This document shows positions 49,251 to 58,383 of a DNA stretch of 64,000 nt, piece by piece (within the stretch, counting starts at the first letter, position 1; each line of letters opens with the position of its first letter). Origin of the DNA: Corynebacterium occultum (GTDB taxonomy: Bacteria; Actinomycetota; Actinomycetes; Mycobacteriales; Mycobacteriaceae); assembly GCF_009734425.1 (NCBI RefSeq), contig NZ_CP046455.1:1736001-1800000 (forward strand), in the 5' to 3' direction. A model generated the notes under the pieces. The model saw nothing but the letters and a program-made list of their open reading frames with translations, ran no database searches and was not told the origin of the DNA. Position numbers and translations under genes: made by a program.

Positions 49251-52200
49251 ATGACTATTTCGCCTGAATCCCGGTCCAAGCCGGAACTCCTAGAGCTTCT
49301 CGACGGTGTCTCCCTCAGCGATGAGCGCAATTTCCGCCGCCGTCTCCAGAAGGCCCGCGCACCGAAGGCGCTGTCTGCGATCGGCCGCGAGATCGACACA
49401 GCCCGGGACCGCGTGGCGCTTCGCGACGCCGCGGTACCCGAGATCACCTTCCCGGAATCACTGCCCGTCAGTGCCCGCCGTGATGACATCGCCGAAGCAA
49501 TCCGCGACAACCAGGTCGTGGTGATCGCCGGTGAGACCGGCTCCGGCAAGACCACCCAGATCCCGAAGATCTGCCTCGAGCTGGGCCGAGGTCGTCGGGG
49601 CTTCATCGGCCACACCCAGCCGCGCCGGCTGGCTGCCCGCACCGTCGCGGAGCGCATCGCCGATGAGCTGGGCCAGGGCATCGGGGAGTCGATCGGTTAT
49701 GCCATCCGTTTCGATGACCGGGTTTCTTCCACCACCGCGGTGAAGCTGATGACCGACGGTATCCTGCTGGCGGAGATGCAGCGGGACCGCTTCCTCAACG
49801 CCTATGACACCATCATCATCGATGAGGCCCATGAGCGCTCCCTCAACATCGACTTCCTCCTGGGTTACCTGCGGCAGCTGCTGCCCAAGCGGCCTGACCT
49901 GAAGGTGATCATCACCTCCGCGACAATTGACCCGGAGCGTTTCGCCGAGCACTTCGCAGATACCGAGGGCAATCCCGCCCCCATCATCGAGGTTTCCGGC
50001 CGCACCTACCCGGTGGAGATCCGCTACCGTCCCCTGCAATTCGAGGCTGCGGGAAAGCTCATCGATCAGGACCCCCTTGATGGGCTCTGCGAGGCGATCG
50101 AGGAACTGATGAAGGAGGGTAAGGGGGATATTCTCTGCTTCTTCCCCGGTGAGCGCGATATCCGTGATGCCATGGAGGCCATCGAAGGTCGCCGCTGGCG
50201 GGGTGTCCAGGTTGCCCCCTTGTTCGGCCGGCTCTCCAACCAGGAGCAGCACCGCGTCTTCTCCCCACACTCCGGCAGGCGCATCGTGCTGGCCACCAAT
50301 ATCGCGGAAACCTCGTTGACGGTGCCGGGCATCCACTATGTCATCGACACCGGCACCGCCCGAATCTCCCGCTATTCGGTGCGCACCAAGGTGCAACGAC
50401 TGCCCATCGAGGAGATCTCCCAGGCCAGCGCCAACCAGCGTTCCGGCCGTTCGGGTCGTGTCGCCGACGGCATCGCCATCCGTCTCTACTCCGAGGAGAA
50501 CTTCAACTCCCGGCCGGAGTTCACCGACCCGGAAATCCTGCGCACCAACCTGGCCAGCGTCATCCTTCAGATGGCCTCGCTGAACCTGGGTGACATTAAT
50601 GAATTTCCCTTCGTTGAGCCGCCCGAGCAACGTGCCATCCGAGATGGTCTCCTGCTGCTGCATGAACTCGGCGCCATCGAGCAGAAGGAGAACCACGGGC
50701 AACCGGTGCTCACCCCGGTAGGCCGTGACCTGGCCCGGATCCCGGTGGATCCCCGGATGGCCCGCATGCTGGTGGAGTCACAGCGTCTGGGGGTGCTCCA
50801 TGAGGTGATCGTCATCGTCGCGGCGATGACGATCCAGGATGTGCGAGAACGCCCCTTGGAGTTCCAGGCCCAGGCAGATCAGGCGCACGCCCGTTTCAAG
50901 GACACCAGCAGTGACTTCATGAGCTTCCTGAAGCTCTGGGACTATATCCTCACCCAGCGTGATGACATGAGCGGCAATGCCTTCCGGAAGCAGATGAAGA
51001 AGGAATTCTTGCACTACATGCGTATCCGGGAGTGGCGCGACCTGGCCCGACAGCTCCGAGAGGTCTCCCGCCAGCTGGGTTGGTCCGCCCCTGATGAGGT
51101 GGTGGGGGAACGCGATCCGGATGCCATCCACCGTTCCCTGCTGGCCGGCCTGCTCTCCCAGATCGGTGTCCGCAAGGGGGACACCCGCGAGTTCCAGGGT
51201 GCCCGCGGCACCACCTTCATGGTTTTCCCCGGCTCCTCCCTGGCGAAGAAACCGCCGCAGTTCCTCATGGCTGCCGAGCTGGTGGAGACTTCGAGGCTGT
51301 GGGCCCGGGACGTCGCCAAGATTGAGCCGGTCTGGGTGGAGAAACTCGCCAGCGACCTGCTCAAACACCAGTACTCGGAGCCGCACTGGTCGGCCAAGCG
51401 CACCGCAGCCATGGCCTATCAGCGATCCACCCTTTATGGCGTGACCATCATCGCCGACCGGCTGGTGCCCTACCACCAGGTTGATCCGGAGGCCGCCCGC
51501 GATCTTTTCATCCGGCATGCCCTGGTGGAGGGTGATTGGAACACCCACCACAAGTTCTTCCACGAGAACAAGGACAAGCTGGAAAATGCCGCTGAGATCG
51601 AGGAACGTCTGCGACGTCGTGGCATTGTCGCCGATGAAGATACGCTCTTCGATTTCTATGACACCCGCATCCCCGCGGACGTCACCACCGGCGGTTATTT
51701 CGATTCCTGGTGGAAGAAGGAGAGTCGGCAGAACCCCAACCTGCTGGACTTTGATCCGGCAGCCCTGATCGGAGGGGATGCCGAGGATGCCACCGAGGAA
51801 GCTTTCCCCGACACCTGGCGCAAGGGTGATATCGACTATCCCCTCTCCTACCGTTTCGAACCCGGACATCCCCAGGATGGCGTGACCGTGGAGATCCCGG
51901 TGCCGATGCTGGCAGGCATGGACACTGAGGGTTTCGATTGGCTGGTACCGGGTCTGCGGGAGGAGCTGCTGACCGAGTTGATCCGCTCCCTACCCAAGGC
52001 ATTGCGACGCACCGTGGTGCCGGCACCGGAGTTCGCCTCCCGGGCACTGCCGGTGCTGCGTCCCTACCTCAGCCCGGTGACGGAGCAGCTTGCCACCGCA
52101 CTGCGTGGTCTCGGTGGCACCGGCATCAACACTGAGGATTTCCGGCCCACTACGCTGCCCCCACATCTGCGCATGACCTACGCGGCCGTCGATAAACGCG

Positions 52201-53156
52201 GAAAAATCACCGATACCGACAAAAACCTCGCGGCCCTACGGGAACGTCGGGCCGGCCAGATCCGTTCCTCACTGTCCAAGGCCAGCCGCCAGGCAGAGAC
52301 CGCCAGTGCCAAGGAATGGACCCAGGATTCCCTCGGCGTGCTCGCTCCGGAGGTCACCACCAAGATCGACGGGCATGAAGTCACCACATACCCTTCGCTG
52401 GTGGCCACTCCGGAGGGTGTCGCGGTCAAAGTCATGCCCACCAAGGCGCAGGCAGATGCCTCCATGATGACCGCCACCCTGACCCTGTTGATGCGCGAGA
52501 TCAGCGTCAACCCCAGGCAGATGACCAAGGGGCTGTCATTGCAGCAGCGCGTCGCGGTGGACAACTATCCGCACGGTGGCCCGGATGGGTTGGTTGAAGA
52601 TGCCCGCATCGCCGCCATCCGGGACGGCATGCTGCGCCATGGTGGTCCGGTGCGCGATCCGGAGCGCTTCCAGCAACTGAAGGGCAAGGTTGCTCCTGAA
52701 GTACCTGGGGAAGTCCGACGAACCATCGTCGCACTGGCACCAGGACTGGTCAACTATGCCAACCTCCGGCAGGAACTGCAGGAATGGACCGGCGAGGCCA
52801 TTGAGGACATGAAGGCCCAGTTGAGTTTCCTGCTCCCCCCGCAGGCGATCAGCGTGCACGGGGTGTCACACCTGCGCCACCTCCCCCGTTATCTGCAGGC
52901 AATGCAGATCCGGTTGGAGGAGATGCCGCGGGATCCGGACAAGGATGCCGACCGGCAGGACATCATCGACGGCATCAATGACTACCTGAACCGGAAACTT
53001 CAGAAGCTTCCCCGGGGTCGGGAAAAGATGCGCGATGTCAAGGATATCCGCTGGTTGATCGAGGAACTGCGGGTCAGTCTCTTCGCCCAACGCTTAGGTA
53101 CCGCCCAACCGGTATCTGAACGCCGTATCCAGAAGGCTATCGACAAGCTCCAATAA
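49251..53156 (+). CDS. hrpA: DEAH-box ATP-dependent RNA helicase HrpA
   Basis: 1301 residues, full HrpA length. Walker A GETGSGKTTQIPK near 95-107, DEAH in IIIDEAHERSLNIDF near 191-205, SATID, NQRSGRSGRVADG (motif VI) near 394-406, then winged helix, ratchet, OB-fold (SVYGVTIIADRLVPY-like region) and the long C-terminal DUF3418 domain with RALPVLRPYL and RAGQIRSSL. HrpA rescues stalled ribosomes in E. coli. Monocistronic with its own terminator. Confidence 0.96.
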   Translation: MTISPESRSKPELLELLDGVSLSDERNFRRRLQKARAPKALSAIGREIDTARDRVALRDAAVPEITFPESLPVSARRDDIAEAIRDNQVVVIAGETGSGKTTQIPKICLELGRGRRGFIGHTQPRRLAARTVAERIADELGQGIGESIGYAIRFDDRVSSTTAVKLMTDGILLAEMQRDRFLNAYDTIIIDEAHERSLNIDFLLGYLRQLLPKRPDLKVIITSATIDPERFAEHFADTEGNPAPIIEVSGRTYPVEIRYRPLQFEAAGKLIDQDPLDGLCEAIEELMKEGKGDILCFFPGERDIRDAMEAIEGRRWRGVQVAPLFGRLSNQEQHRVFSPHSGRRIVLATNIAETSLTVPGIHYVIDTGTARISRYSVRTKVQRLPIEEISQASANQRSGRSGRVADGIAIRLYSEENFNSRPEFTDPEILRTNLASVILQMASLNLGDINEFPFVEPPEQRAIRDGLLLLHELGAIEQKENHGQPVLTPVGRDLARIPVDPRMARMLVESQRLGVLHEVIVIVAAMTIQDVRERPLEFQAQADQAHARFKDTSSDFMSFLKLWDYILTQRDDMSGNAFRKQMKKEFLHYMRIREWRDLARQLREVSRQLGWSAPDEVVGERDPDAIHRSLLAGLLSQIGVRKGDTREFQGARGTTFMVFPGSSLAKKPPQFLMAAELVETSRLWARDVAKIEPVWVEKLASDLLKHQYSEPHWSAKRTAAMAYQRSTLYGVTIIADRLVPYHQVDPEAARDLFIRHALVEGDWNTHHKFFHENKDKLENAAEIEERLRRRGIVADEDTLFDFYDTRIPADVTTGGYFDSWWKKESRQNPNLLDFDPAALIGGDAEDATEEAFPDTWRKGDIDYPLSYRFEPGHPQDGVTVEIPVPMLAGMDTEGFDWLVPGLREELLTELIRSLPKALRRTVVPAPEFASRALPVLRPYLSPVTEQLATALRGLGGTGINTEDFRPTTLPPHLRMTYAAVDKRGKITDTDKNLAALRERRAGQIRSSLSKASRQAETASAKEWTQDSLGVLAPEVTTKIDGHEVTTYPSLVATPEGVAVKVMPTKAQADASMMTATLTLLMREISVNPRQMTKGLSLQQRVAVDNYPHGGPDGLVEDARIAAIRDGMLRHGGPVRDPERFQQLKGKVAPEVPGEVRRTIVALAPGLVNYANLRQELQEWTGEAIEDMKAQLSFLLPPQAISVHGVSHLRHLPRYLQAMQIRLEEMPRDPDKDADRQDIIDGINDYLNRKLQKLPRGREKMRDVKDIRWLIEELRVSLFAQRLGTAQPVSERRIQKAIDKLQ

Positions 53157-53178
53157 GGGTGGAGCTTAAAGGGCTCAA

Positions 53179-53217
53179 CCCCTGGGGCAGATTTTCCATC
53201 TGCCCCAGGGGTTTTTC
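53179..53217 (+). terminator. hrpA terminator
   Basis: 12-bp stem CCCCTGGGGCAG / CTGCCCCAGGGG, 9-nt loop, TTTTT. Confidence 0.93.
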
Positions 53218-53289
53218 CACACACTCAGGAGGGGTGCTGTCGCGACGCTGGGAGGATACAGTCCTGCGAGGACAGGTGGCAAAGAAAAA

Positions 53290-53412
53290 TTAGTCGGTCG
53301 GGTAAGCGCGGTCGATGACGATGTTCTTGGTCACCAGCGTGGAGTTGATCCGCTGAATCCCCGGCAGTGAGGAAACTCTCTTGTCCACGAACCGGGTGTA
53401 GGACTCCAAGGG
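53290..53412 (-). pseudogene. C-terminal fragment of an Lrp/AsnC-type regulator
   Basis: About 40 codons ending DKRVSSLPGIQRINSTLVTKNIVIDRAYPTD-like: the LPGI-Q-ST-V pattern of the RAM domain end of Lrp/AsnC proteins. It is fused in frame to the end of the IS3 orfB, so the rest of the regulator was lost by the insertion. Short, so the family call is tentative. Confidence 0.55.
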
Positions 53413-54700
53413 CCCGACCCCCGGATAGTAGACGCTGGGTTTTAAGCAGGAAGCAGATCTCAGGATAACAGAACCACGCTCCTCAAACACCGCAGGAGCG
53501 AGATATCTACACCAGGAATGCCGACGCACCGTGTTGTGAACTACGTACACCAGCGGAACACGTCCCTCCGGCAGAGCAATTGATTCTTAAACGTTTTGGA
53601 ATCCTGGAGAACTTCCCGCTTCAGCGCGGCATTGAAAGACTCCGCGAGCGCATTGCCAGCACTGGCGCCAATGGATCCCATCGACTGCCCTCGATCCCCA
53701 GGTCCTTACAGGTGTCCTGGAACGCATGAGAGGTATAAACGCTGCCGTGATCGGAGTGGAAAATTGCACCCGTGAGGTTTCCACGCTGGCCCTTAGCCAT
53801 TTTTAGCGCGTCCTGCACCAGGGAGGTACGCATGTGGTCTGCGATAGATAAAGCCCACCAACCTTGCTAAGAATAACAGTCAATGACCGTGGCCAGGTAC
53901 ATATTCGACCCATCAGCGATCGGCAGGTACATGATGTCGCCGACGTACACCTGATTCGGTTTGTCGGCGGTGAATTTTCGGCCCACGAGATCAGGGAACA
54001 CTGTCTTGGTTTTGTCCGACACGGTGGTGATGACCTTGCGTTTCTTCGAATACCCGAACAGCTCCAATGACCGCATCACTCGTGCGACGCGCTTGTGGTT
54101 CACAGGGGCCTGATCAACCTGGTCTTTGAGTTCAGCCGTGATCCGTTTGGCCCCATAACAACCCTTTTCGGCGGTGAAGACCGTCTTGACCCGGGCACCG
54201 AGGATGGCGTCGGATATAAGTCGTTTTCTCCGGACTGAGCTGCTGTTTTTCCATGTGTAATACGAGGACCTGTTGAGTTTCAGGACCTCGCATATCCGCT
54301 TAACCGAATGGTTCTTCTGGGTGTCATCAACGAACCGGAAGAGCGGTCACAAGTCTCGTCTCTTGCCGGGAAAATACTTGGCCGCCTTTCGCAGGATATC
54401 GCGCTCTTCCCGAAGGCGGGCGTTTTCCCGTTCCAGCTGTCTGATCCGCTCAGCTTCAGTTATTGAGGCCGGCGAGGGTGAACTTTGAGAGCTGATCTTG
54501 GTGCGGGCCCCGGTGCCATATTCCTTTAACCAATTATGCAGGGTGGCGCGGTTGATGCCGAGGTCCACGGCGATGGTCTTGAGCGAGGCACCTGGGGAGT
54601 TCTCGTAGAGCGCGACAGCGTCGCGCTTGAACTCGGGCCCGATACTGGGGTGCACGTAGCGTGCGGAATACGCCCGGACCAGGAGCTTTCGGTCCGTCAG
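53413..54700 (-). mobile_element. IS3-family element A, degraded
   Basis: orfA part (54347 to about 54690): GPEFKRDAVALYENSPGASLK, a helix-turn-helix, and the coiled coil IRQLERENARLREERDILRKAAKYF, then a stop where the -1 shift to orfB is expected. orfB reads MNHKRVARVMRSLELFGY, DIMYLPIADGSNMYLATVIDCYS, then an in-frame TAG at about 53868, then FHSDHGSVYTSHAFQDTCKDLGI, a frameshift near 53690, CRRDVFRW near 53560 and NTVRRHSWCRYLAP. At least one stop and one or two shifts make it dead. Inserted into the IS1380 remnant; exact ends not fixed. Confidence 0.85.
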
Positions 54701-55341
54701 GTCGGATAGTCGTCTGGTGGTGTCCACCGCATCAGCGATCAGACGCCCGGCCCCGCATGGGGATCCACACGATCCTTTCCGCAGCTGCTGGGCCATGACC
54801 ACCGGGGCGCAGTCCTTCGTGGACACTGTGGCCAACAGCGCGTTGAGTCCGCGGACCCCTGAGTATCCGAAGCCGGAGCCTCGTGTGGCATGGCCGTGGA
54901 CCTCGATAGATGGTGTCGCATAATAACTGGTAGAAGTACCGGTAAGGACCAGTGCTTATGCACTGTTCGGTCAGACCCGCCAGGAACCGGGCAGCCACCG
55001 CGTCGAGTTGGCGGATGTGGCCGAACGTAAACGACCGCAGAAACGAGCCCAGTGTTGAGGGGGCGCACATCCGCGTGAAGAGTCTGCTCATGCCGCCGGA
55101 GAGTGAGCTGATCCATGTCATCGATCGAGTCAGCACCGGCGATCATGCCCGCGACAAGGGTGGCGATCTTGGTACCAGCATTCGCGCCTTTGTCGCTGGG
55201 CACACTCAGCAGGTCTTGAAACAACGTGCGCAGGCTCGCATCATCGGCTAGTCGCATGATCGGGACCAGCCTGGTGGTCGACACGAGGTGGGGGTCGACG
55301 AATGACGACTGACAGGTTTTGGGGGTATAAGATACTTGCAC
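54700..55341 (-). pseudogene. IS1380-family transposase remnant, N-terminal half
   Basis: Readable in three frames in succession: LVPIMRLADDASLRTLF ... ANAGTKIATLVAGMIAGADSIDDMD (from 55341), then MCAPSTLGSFLRSFTFGHIRQLDAVAARFLAG, then LLATVSTKDCAPVVMAQQLRKGS ... GAGRLIADAV and LLVRAYSARY, where IS3 element A interrupts it. These are the standard N-terminal blocks of IS1380 transposases; the DDE C-terminal part is missing. Confidence 0.85.
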
Positions 55342-55492
55342 CTACGAGATGCCCTCCTGGATTGGGGATACGGACCTTAGAAAAGTCGTATTATCCCAGT
55401 TCAGAAGGGCATTTCCCTTATTCCCACGCCGTTACCGACCGGACTGCATCGGTGGATCCGGGCTTAACTATTGCCGCGTTCTCACTAACCGG

Positions 55493-55711
55493 CTATTGAC
55501 TTTTTTGCACGACACGGCGCAGCGATTTCCATGCAATGACAACTCCGGAAATGATGATCAGTGCATTAGAAAGGAGACCAAAGGTCGTGGTGTCCCCCAG
55601 CATAAGACGGACAACCAACAGGATCAGGCCAGCGGTTGAGATAAACAAACCTGCTTTGAGCAAAGCTGTACCAGAGCGGTCTGATCCCTCAGCTTCTTTT
55701 TTACTTCCCAC
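55493..55711 (-). CDS. Small basic two-helix membrane protein, possible immunity partner
   Basis: 72 residues from GTG 55711; AGAGGG lies 8 nt upstream. Charged start GSKKEAEGSDRSG, helix 1 about 16-38 (ALLKAGLFISTAGLILLVVR), helix 2 about 45-63 (GLLSNALIIISGVVIAWKS), basic tail RRVVQKSQ. No family recognised. It begins 16 bp after the stop of the 53-residue peptide gene, on the same strand, so the two form a small operon. The order peptide then small basic membrane protein is that of many class II bacteriocin/immunity pairs; this is inference. It could also be an unrelated cargo gene. Confidence 0.6.
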   Translation of the reverse strand: MGSKKEAEGSDRSGTALLKAGLFISTAGLILLVVRLMLGDTTTFGLLSNALIIISGVVIAWKSLRRVVQKSQ

Positions 55712-55727
55712 CTTTTAACCCTCTTCT

Positions 55728-55889
55728 CTATTCGCAGCCAAAGACCACTCCTCCCACGGAGACAACATAACTCGTGCCAGCAAAATCGAATGCTGCGGCA
55801 GTTCCTGCCGTGGCCACGATAAAGCCGATAGTTCCGAGCGCCATGCCTGCGATCGCGAGGTAACACGCGATGTCTGCCTTGCTCGCCAT
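55728..55889 (-). CDS. 53-residue hydrophobic peptide with two cysteines, candidate bacteriocin-like
   Basis: ATG 55889 to TAG 55728, too short for common gene callers. Begins MASKADIACYLAIAGMALGT; residues 7-34 are hydrophobic, Ala/Gly/Ile-rich with a GxxxG pattern (15-19); residues 35-40 are polar (FDFAGT); 41-51 hydrophobic again (YVVSVGGVVF); ends GCE. Cys9 and Cys52 could form a disulfide joining the two ends. Weak GAGAG ribosome site. A 26-bp repeat shared with the IS630 end lies 3 bp before the ATG. No double-glycine leader. Could be a bacteriocin, a small hydrophobic toxin or holin-like peptide, or a chance frame. Confidence 0.5.
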   Translation of the reverse strand: MASKADIACYLAIAGMALGTIGFIVATAGTAAAFDFAGTSYVVSVGGVVFGCE

Positions 55890-55891
55890 CG

Positions 55892-55917
55892 TATAGCTCT
55901 CTCAAAACAAAAGCTTC
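55892..55917. repeat. 26-bp direct repeat, copy 1
   Basis: Begins TATAGCTCTCTCAAAACAAA and ends GCTTC. Identical to 56031-56056, same orientation, 139 bp apart. Confidence 0.9.
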
Positions 55918-56030
55918 CTGATGCGCGTGTTTGACCACTGATCCACCCCACCGGGGTTGTTGACTTTTCACCTATGGTCGCATCCCTCAAGATTGCCCTT
56001 ACCAGCGAGGAAATCACCCTCCTTAAAAGC

Positions 56031-56056
56031 TATAGCTCTCTCAAAACAAAAGCTTC
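56031..56056. repeat. 26-bp direct repeat, copy 2 (probable IS630 end)
   Basis: Same 26 bases as 55892-55917. Lies 10 bp beyond the stop codon of the IS630 transposase fragment, where the terminal repeat is expected; the leading TA would fit the TA target of IS630 elements. Confidence 0.7.
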
Positions 56057-56066
56057 ACCCACCAGC

Positions 56067-56410
56067 TCAGATCTGGTAGGAAAAAGTCAATGACGCAATA
56101 AACGTCTCAAACCCGATACAGGTGTCCTCGAAGACTAATCGCTGATGGTTACTGATCGCTGCTTTCGCCTCATTCCACACCTTCTCAATCGGATTATGAT
56201 CCGGGGCATACGGTGGCAACCACACCAGGTGCACGTTAGCCAACGCAGTGCCTTCGCCCAGGTGCTCGCGGAGCTTCTTTGACCTGTGCCACCTCGCGTT
56301 ATCCCACACCACGGTAATCTTCTTACCCGGATACCTGCCCACCAAGGTGGTAAGTGCCTCGATGATGGTCTCGGTGTTCTGCCACGCCAACCGCAACAGA
56401 TCCACTGCGC
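56067..56410 (-). pseudogene. IS630-family transposase, C-terminal fragment
   Basis: About 114 codons: RLAWQNTETIIEALTTLVGRYPGKKITVVWDNARWHRSKKLREHL and LPPYAPDHNPIEKVWNEAKAAI, which carry the second Asp (VWDNARWH) and the Glu (NPIEKVWNEAK) of the DDE triad. The N-terminal half is missing; IS3 element B begins at its upstream end. Confidence 0.88.
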
Positions 56411-56451
56411 CCGTATGGTGATTTGAGACAGGGTCTAGGAGAATTAGTGCC

Positions 56452-56742
56452 ATGTCGAATCGCCGCATCTTCACCGAAGAGTTCAAAGCAGGAGCTGTGC
56501 AACTCGTCGTGTCATCTGGGTGCTCCATCAAAGAAGTGGCCACCGAGTTAGGCATCAAAGAAGGAACACTGGGTGCGTGGGTGAGAGCCTGGAAGACTGA
56601 ACACCCTGATGCTGGTGTGGATGAACCAGGCCCAGTTGAATGGGCGAAATACAAGGCCCTGCAGGCAGAAAACGCTGCGTTGAAACGAGAAAATGAGTTC
56701 TTGGGAAAAGCCAGCGCCTTCTTTGCCGCGAAGCACCTGTAG
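56452..56742 (+). CDS. IS3-family transposase OrfA (element B)
   Basis: 96 residues: helix-turn-helix FTEEFKAGAVQLVVSSGCSIKEVATELGIKEGTLGAWVR and the leucine-zipper part KALQAENAALKRENEFLGKASAFFA. DNA-binding subunit that joins OrfB by a frameshift near its end. Confidence 0.9.
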   Translation: MSNRRIFTEEFKAGAVQLVVSSGCSIKEVATELGIKEGTLGAWVRAWKTEHPDAGVDEPGPVEWAKYKALQAENAALKRENEFLGKASAFFAAKHL

Positions 56743-57654
56743 AAGATTTCTATGCGTTCATCGAGCAGGAGAAGGCCGTCTTTCCTATTACCTGGATGTG
56801 CAGGAAGTTGGGTGTATCCCGGGCATCGTATTACCGCTGGGCTAAGCCTGGGGGCCTGACTCCCACAGCCACAAGGCATGTGAAGCTCAAGGACGAGGTC
56901 GCCCAGGAGTTTGAAACCAGTAACCACATGGCTGGCAGGGATCAGCTGACCACGTTGCTCAACCAACGGGGTGTCAAAGTGTCCATTGGGACCGTGGGGG
57001 CAATTATGAACGAATTAGGACTGCGTGCCAGGGGCGATGCGTGCCTGGAAGAACACCACGGTCAACGACCCAGCAGCCCGGACTGAGCATATTAAAAATC
57101 ATATGATCGACAGCCACGGGAAACGAGACTTTATCGCTACCGTGCCTGGGACCAGGCTCGTTGGTGACATCACCTACCTAAAGACTGGCTCAGGGTGGCT
57201 ATATCTGGCCACTGTGATCGATTTGGCCACGCGAATGGTGGTGGGATGGTCGATGGATTCAAACATGCGCACACCATTGATTACCAATGCGTTGGCCATG
57301 GCCCGTGATCATGGGCGTCTTCATCCCGAGGGTGCAATTTTTCACTCGGATAGAGGATCTCAATACACCTCCGGGGAATTTCAGACGTGGTGTGCCGGCA
57401 ATAAGATCACCCAGTCGATGGGAGTGACCGGGGTGTGCTGGGATAACGCAGTGGCGGAGAATTTCTTCTCTCACCTAAAGACCGAAATGTATCGCCATTA
57501 TGACTTTAAGAATCACCTGTCAGCCCGGACCGCGGTGATGGACTATATCGAGGGATGGTACAACCGGCGCCGGCCTCACAGTAATAACCAGGGACTGTCG
57601 CCGGCGAATGCTTTGGCCTCGTATCAACAGCAGTATGGATTAGCAGCAGCGTAA
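56741..57654 (+). pseudogene. IS3-family transposase OrfB (element B), one frameshift
   Basis: First part EDFYAFIEQEKAVFPITWMCRKLGVSRASYYRW ... IGTVGAIMNELGLRARG in one frame, then from about 57030 MRAWKNTTVND ... in the next frame to 57654. The DDE residues are intact: VGDITYLKTGSGWLYL, FHSDRGSQYTSGEF and WDNAVAENFFSHLKTE. The break falls at an AGGGGC run near 57032, probably a one-base indel. Recently inactivated, since the rest is clean. Confidence 0.88.
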
Positions 57655-57841
57655 GAAGAAAAATCAATCAAGCTGTCTCAAAAACTTGACGAGCGCAGTT
57701 CGAGACGGCCCGCGAACGTCGACACACAGCAGCCATCGGGATGATGAAAAACTGAGGCTTCACGGCTCCCCACCCAACTTTTCGGCAGTGTCCTCAGGAG
57801 TGACCATGAACTCGTGCGCAGCCTCGGGTTAACACTCCGAC

Positions 57842-58300
57842 TCAGGGCTGGGTGCGGGAGCGGCGGCGCATCAGCCGGATCTCAGACTCGAAATCCTCGG
57901 CACTCTCGAAAGACTTGTAGACCGAAGCGAAACGAAGGTAGGCAACTTCATCCAGCTCCCGTAGCGGTTCCAGGATGGCTAGGCCGATCTCATTAGCATG
58001 CACCTGGGAACTACCGTGCCCGCGGACGGACTCCTCAACCTCCTGTGCCAACCGTTTAAGGGCGTCATCGGAGACATCGCGACCTTGGCAGGCACGACGA
58101 ACTCCGGTGATGACCTTGTCGCGGCTGAAGGGTTCGGTGACACCATTACGCTTGATCACCAGCAGCACAGCTTTTTCAATGGTGGTGAATCTACCCTTGC
58201 AGGAGCTGCACTCCCGGCGACGTCGGATGGCGGAACCCGCCTCAATGACGCGGGAGTCGATCACCCGGGAATGATCGTGGTGACAGAAGGGGCAGTACAC
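57842..58300 (-). CDS. nrdR: Transcriptional repressor NrdR
   Basis: 152 residues. Zinc ribbon [17 protein letters not shown] ... [16 protein letters not shown] (1-38) and ATP-cone domain [27 protein letters not shown] (about 48-74). Represses ribonucleotide reductase genes when dATP is high. Downstream of divS, as in C. glutamicum. Confidence 0.96.
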   Translation of the reverse strand: MYCPFCHHDHSRVIDSRVIEAGSAIRRRRECSSCKGRFTTIEKAVLLVIKRNGVTEPFSRDKVITGVRRACQGRDVSDDALKRLAQEVEESVRGHGSSQVHANEIGLAILEPLRELDEVAYLRFASVYKSFESAEDFESEIRLMRRRSRTQP

Positions 58301-58383
58301 GGGAGTTTCAGAACCTCTCTACAAGGACGGCCGGGGCGGAAGCGGTTGGCACGCACCAACTTCATAGCGTACCCCTGTGCAGA

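Larger units (their letters stand above)
56422..57682 (+). mobile_element. IS3-family element B
   Basis: About 1.26 kb bounded by inverted TTTGAGACAG (56422-56431) and CTGTCTCAAA (57673-57682). Contains orfA and a frameshifted orfB. No clear target duplication. Interrupts the IS630 remnant. Confidence 0.8.

Noticed and set aside
54347..54835. 162-codon frame read as a single transposase subunit
   Set aside because: It is a chimera: the first half is IS1380 transposase and the second half is IS3 orfA, joined by insertion.
55715..56017. 100-codon frame overlapping the 53-residue peptide, with AAGGAGGGTG at its start
   Set aside because: The ribosome-site-like GGAGG touches the GTG with no spacing, and the product is Arg/Ser-rich without structure. 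The other frame gives a coherent hydrophobic peptide and leads into the next gene. Kept as an alternative only.
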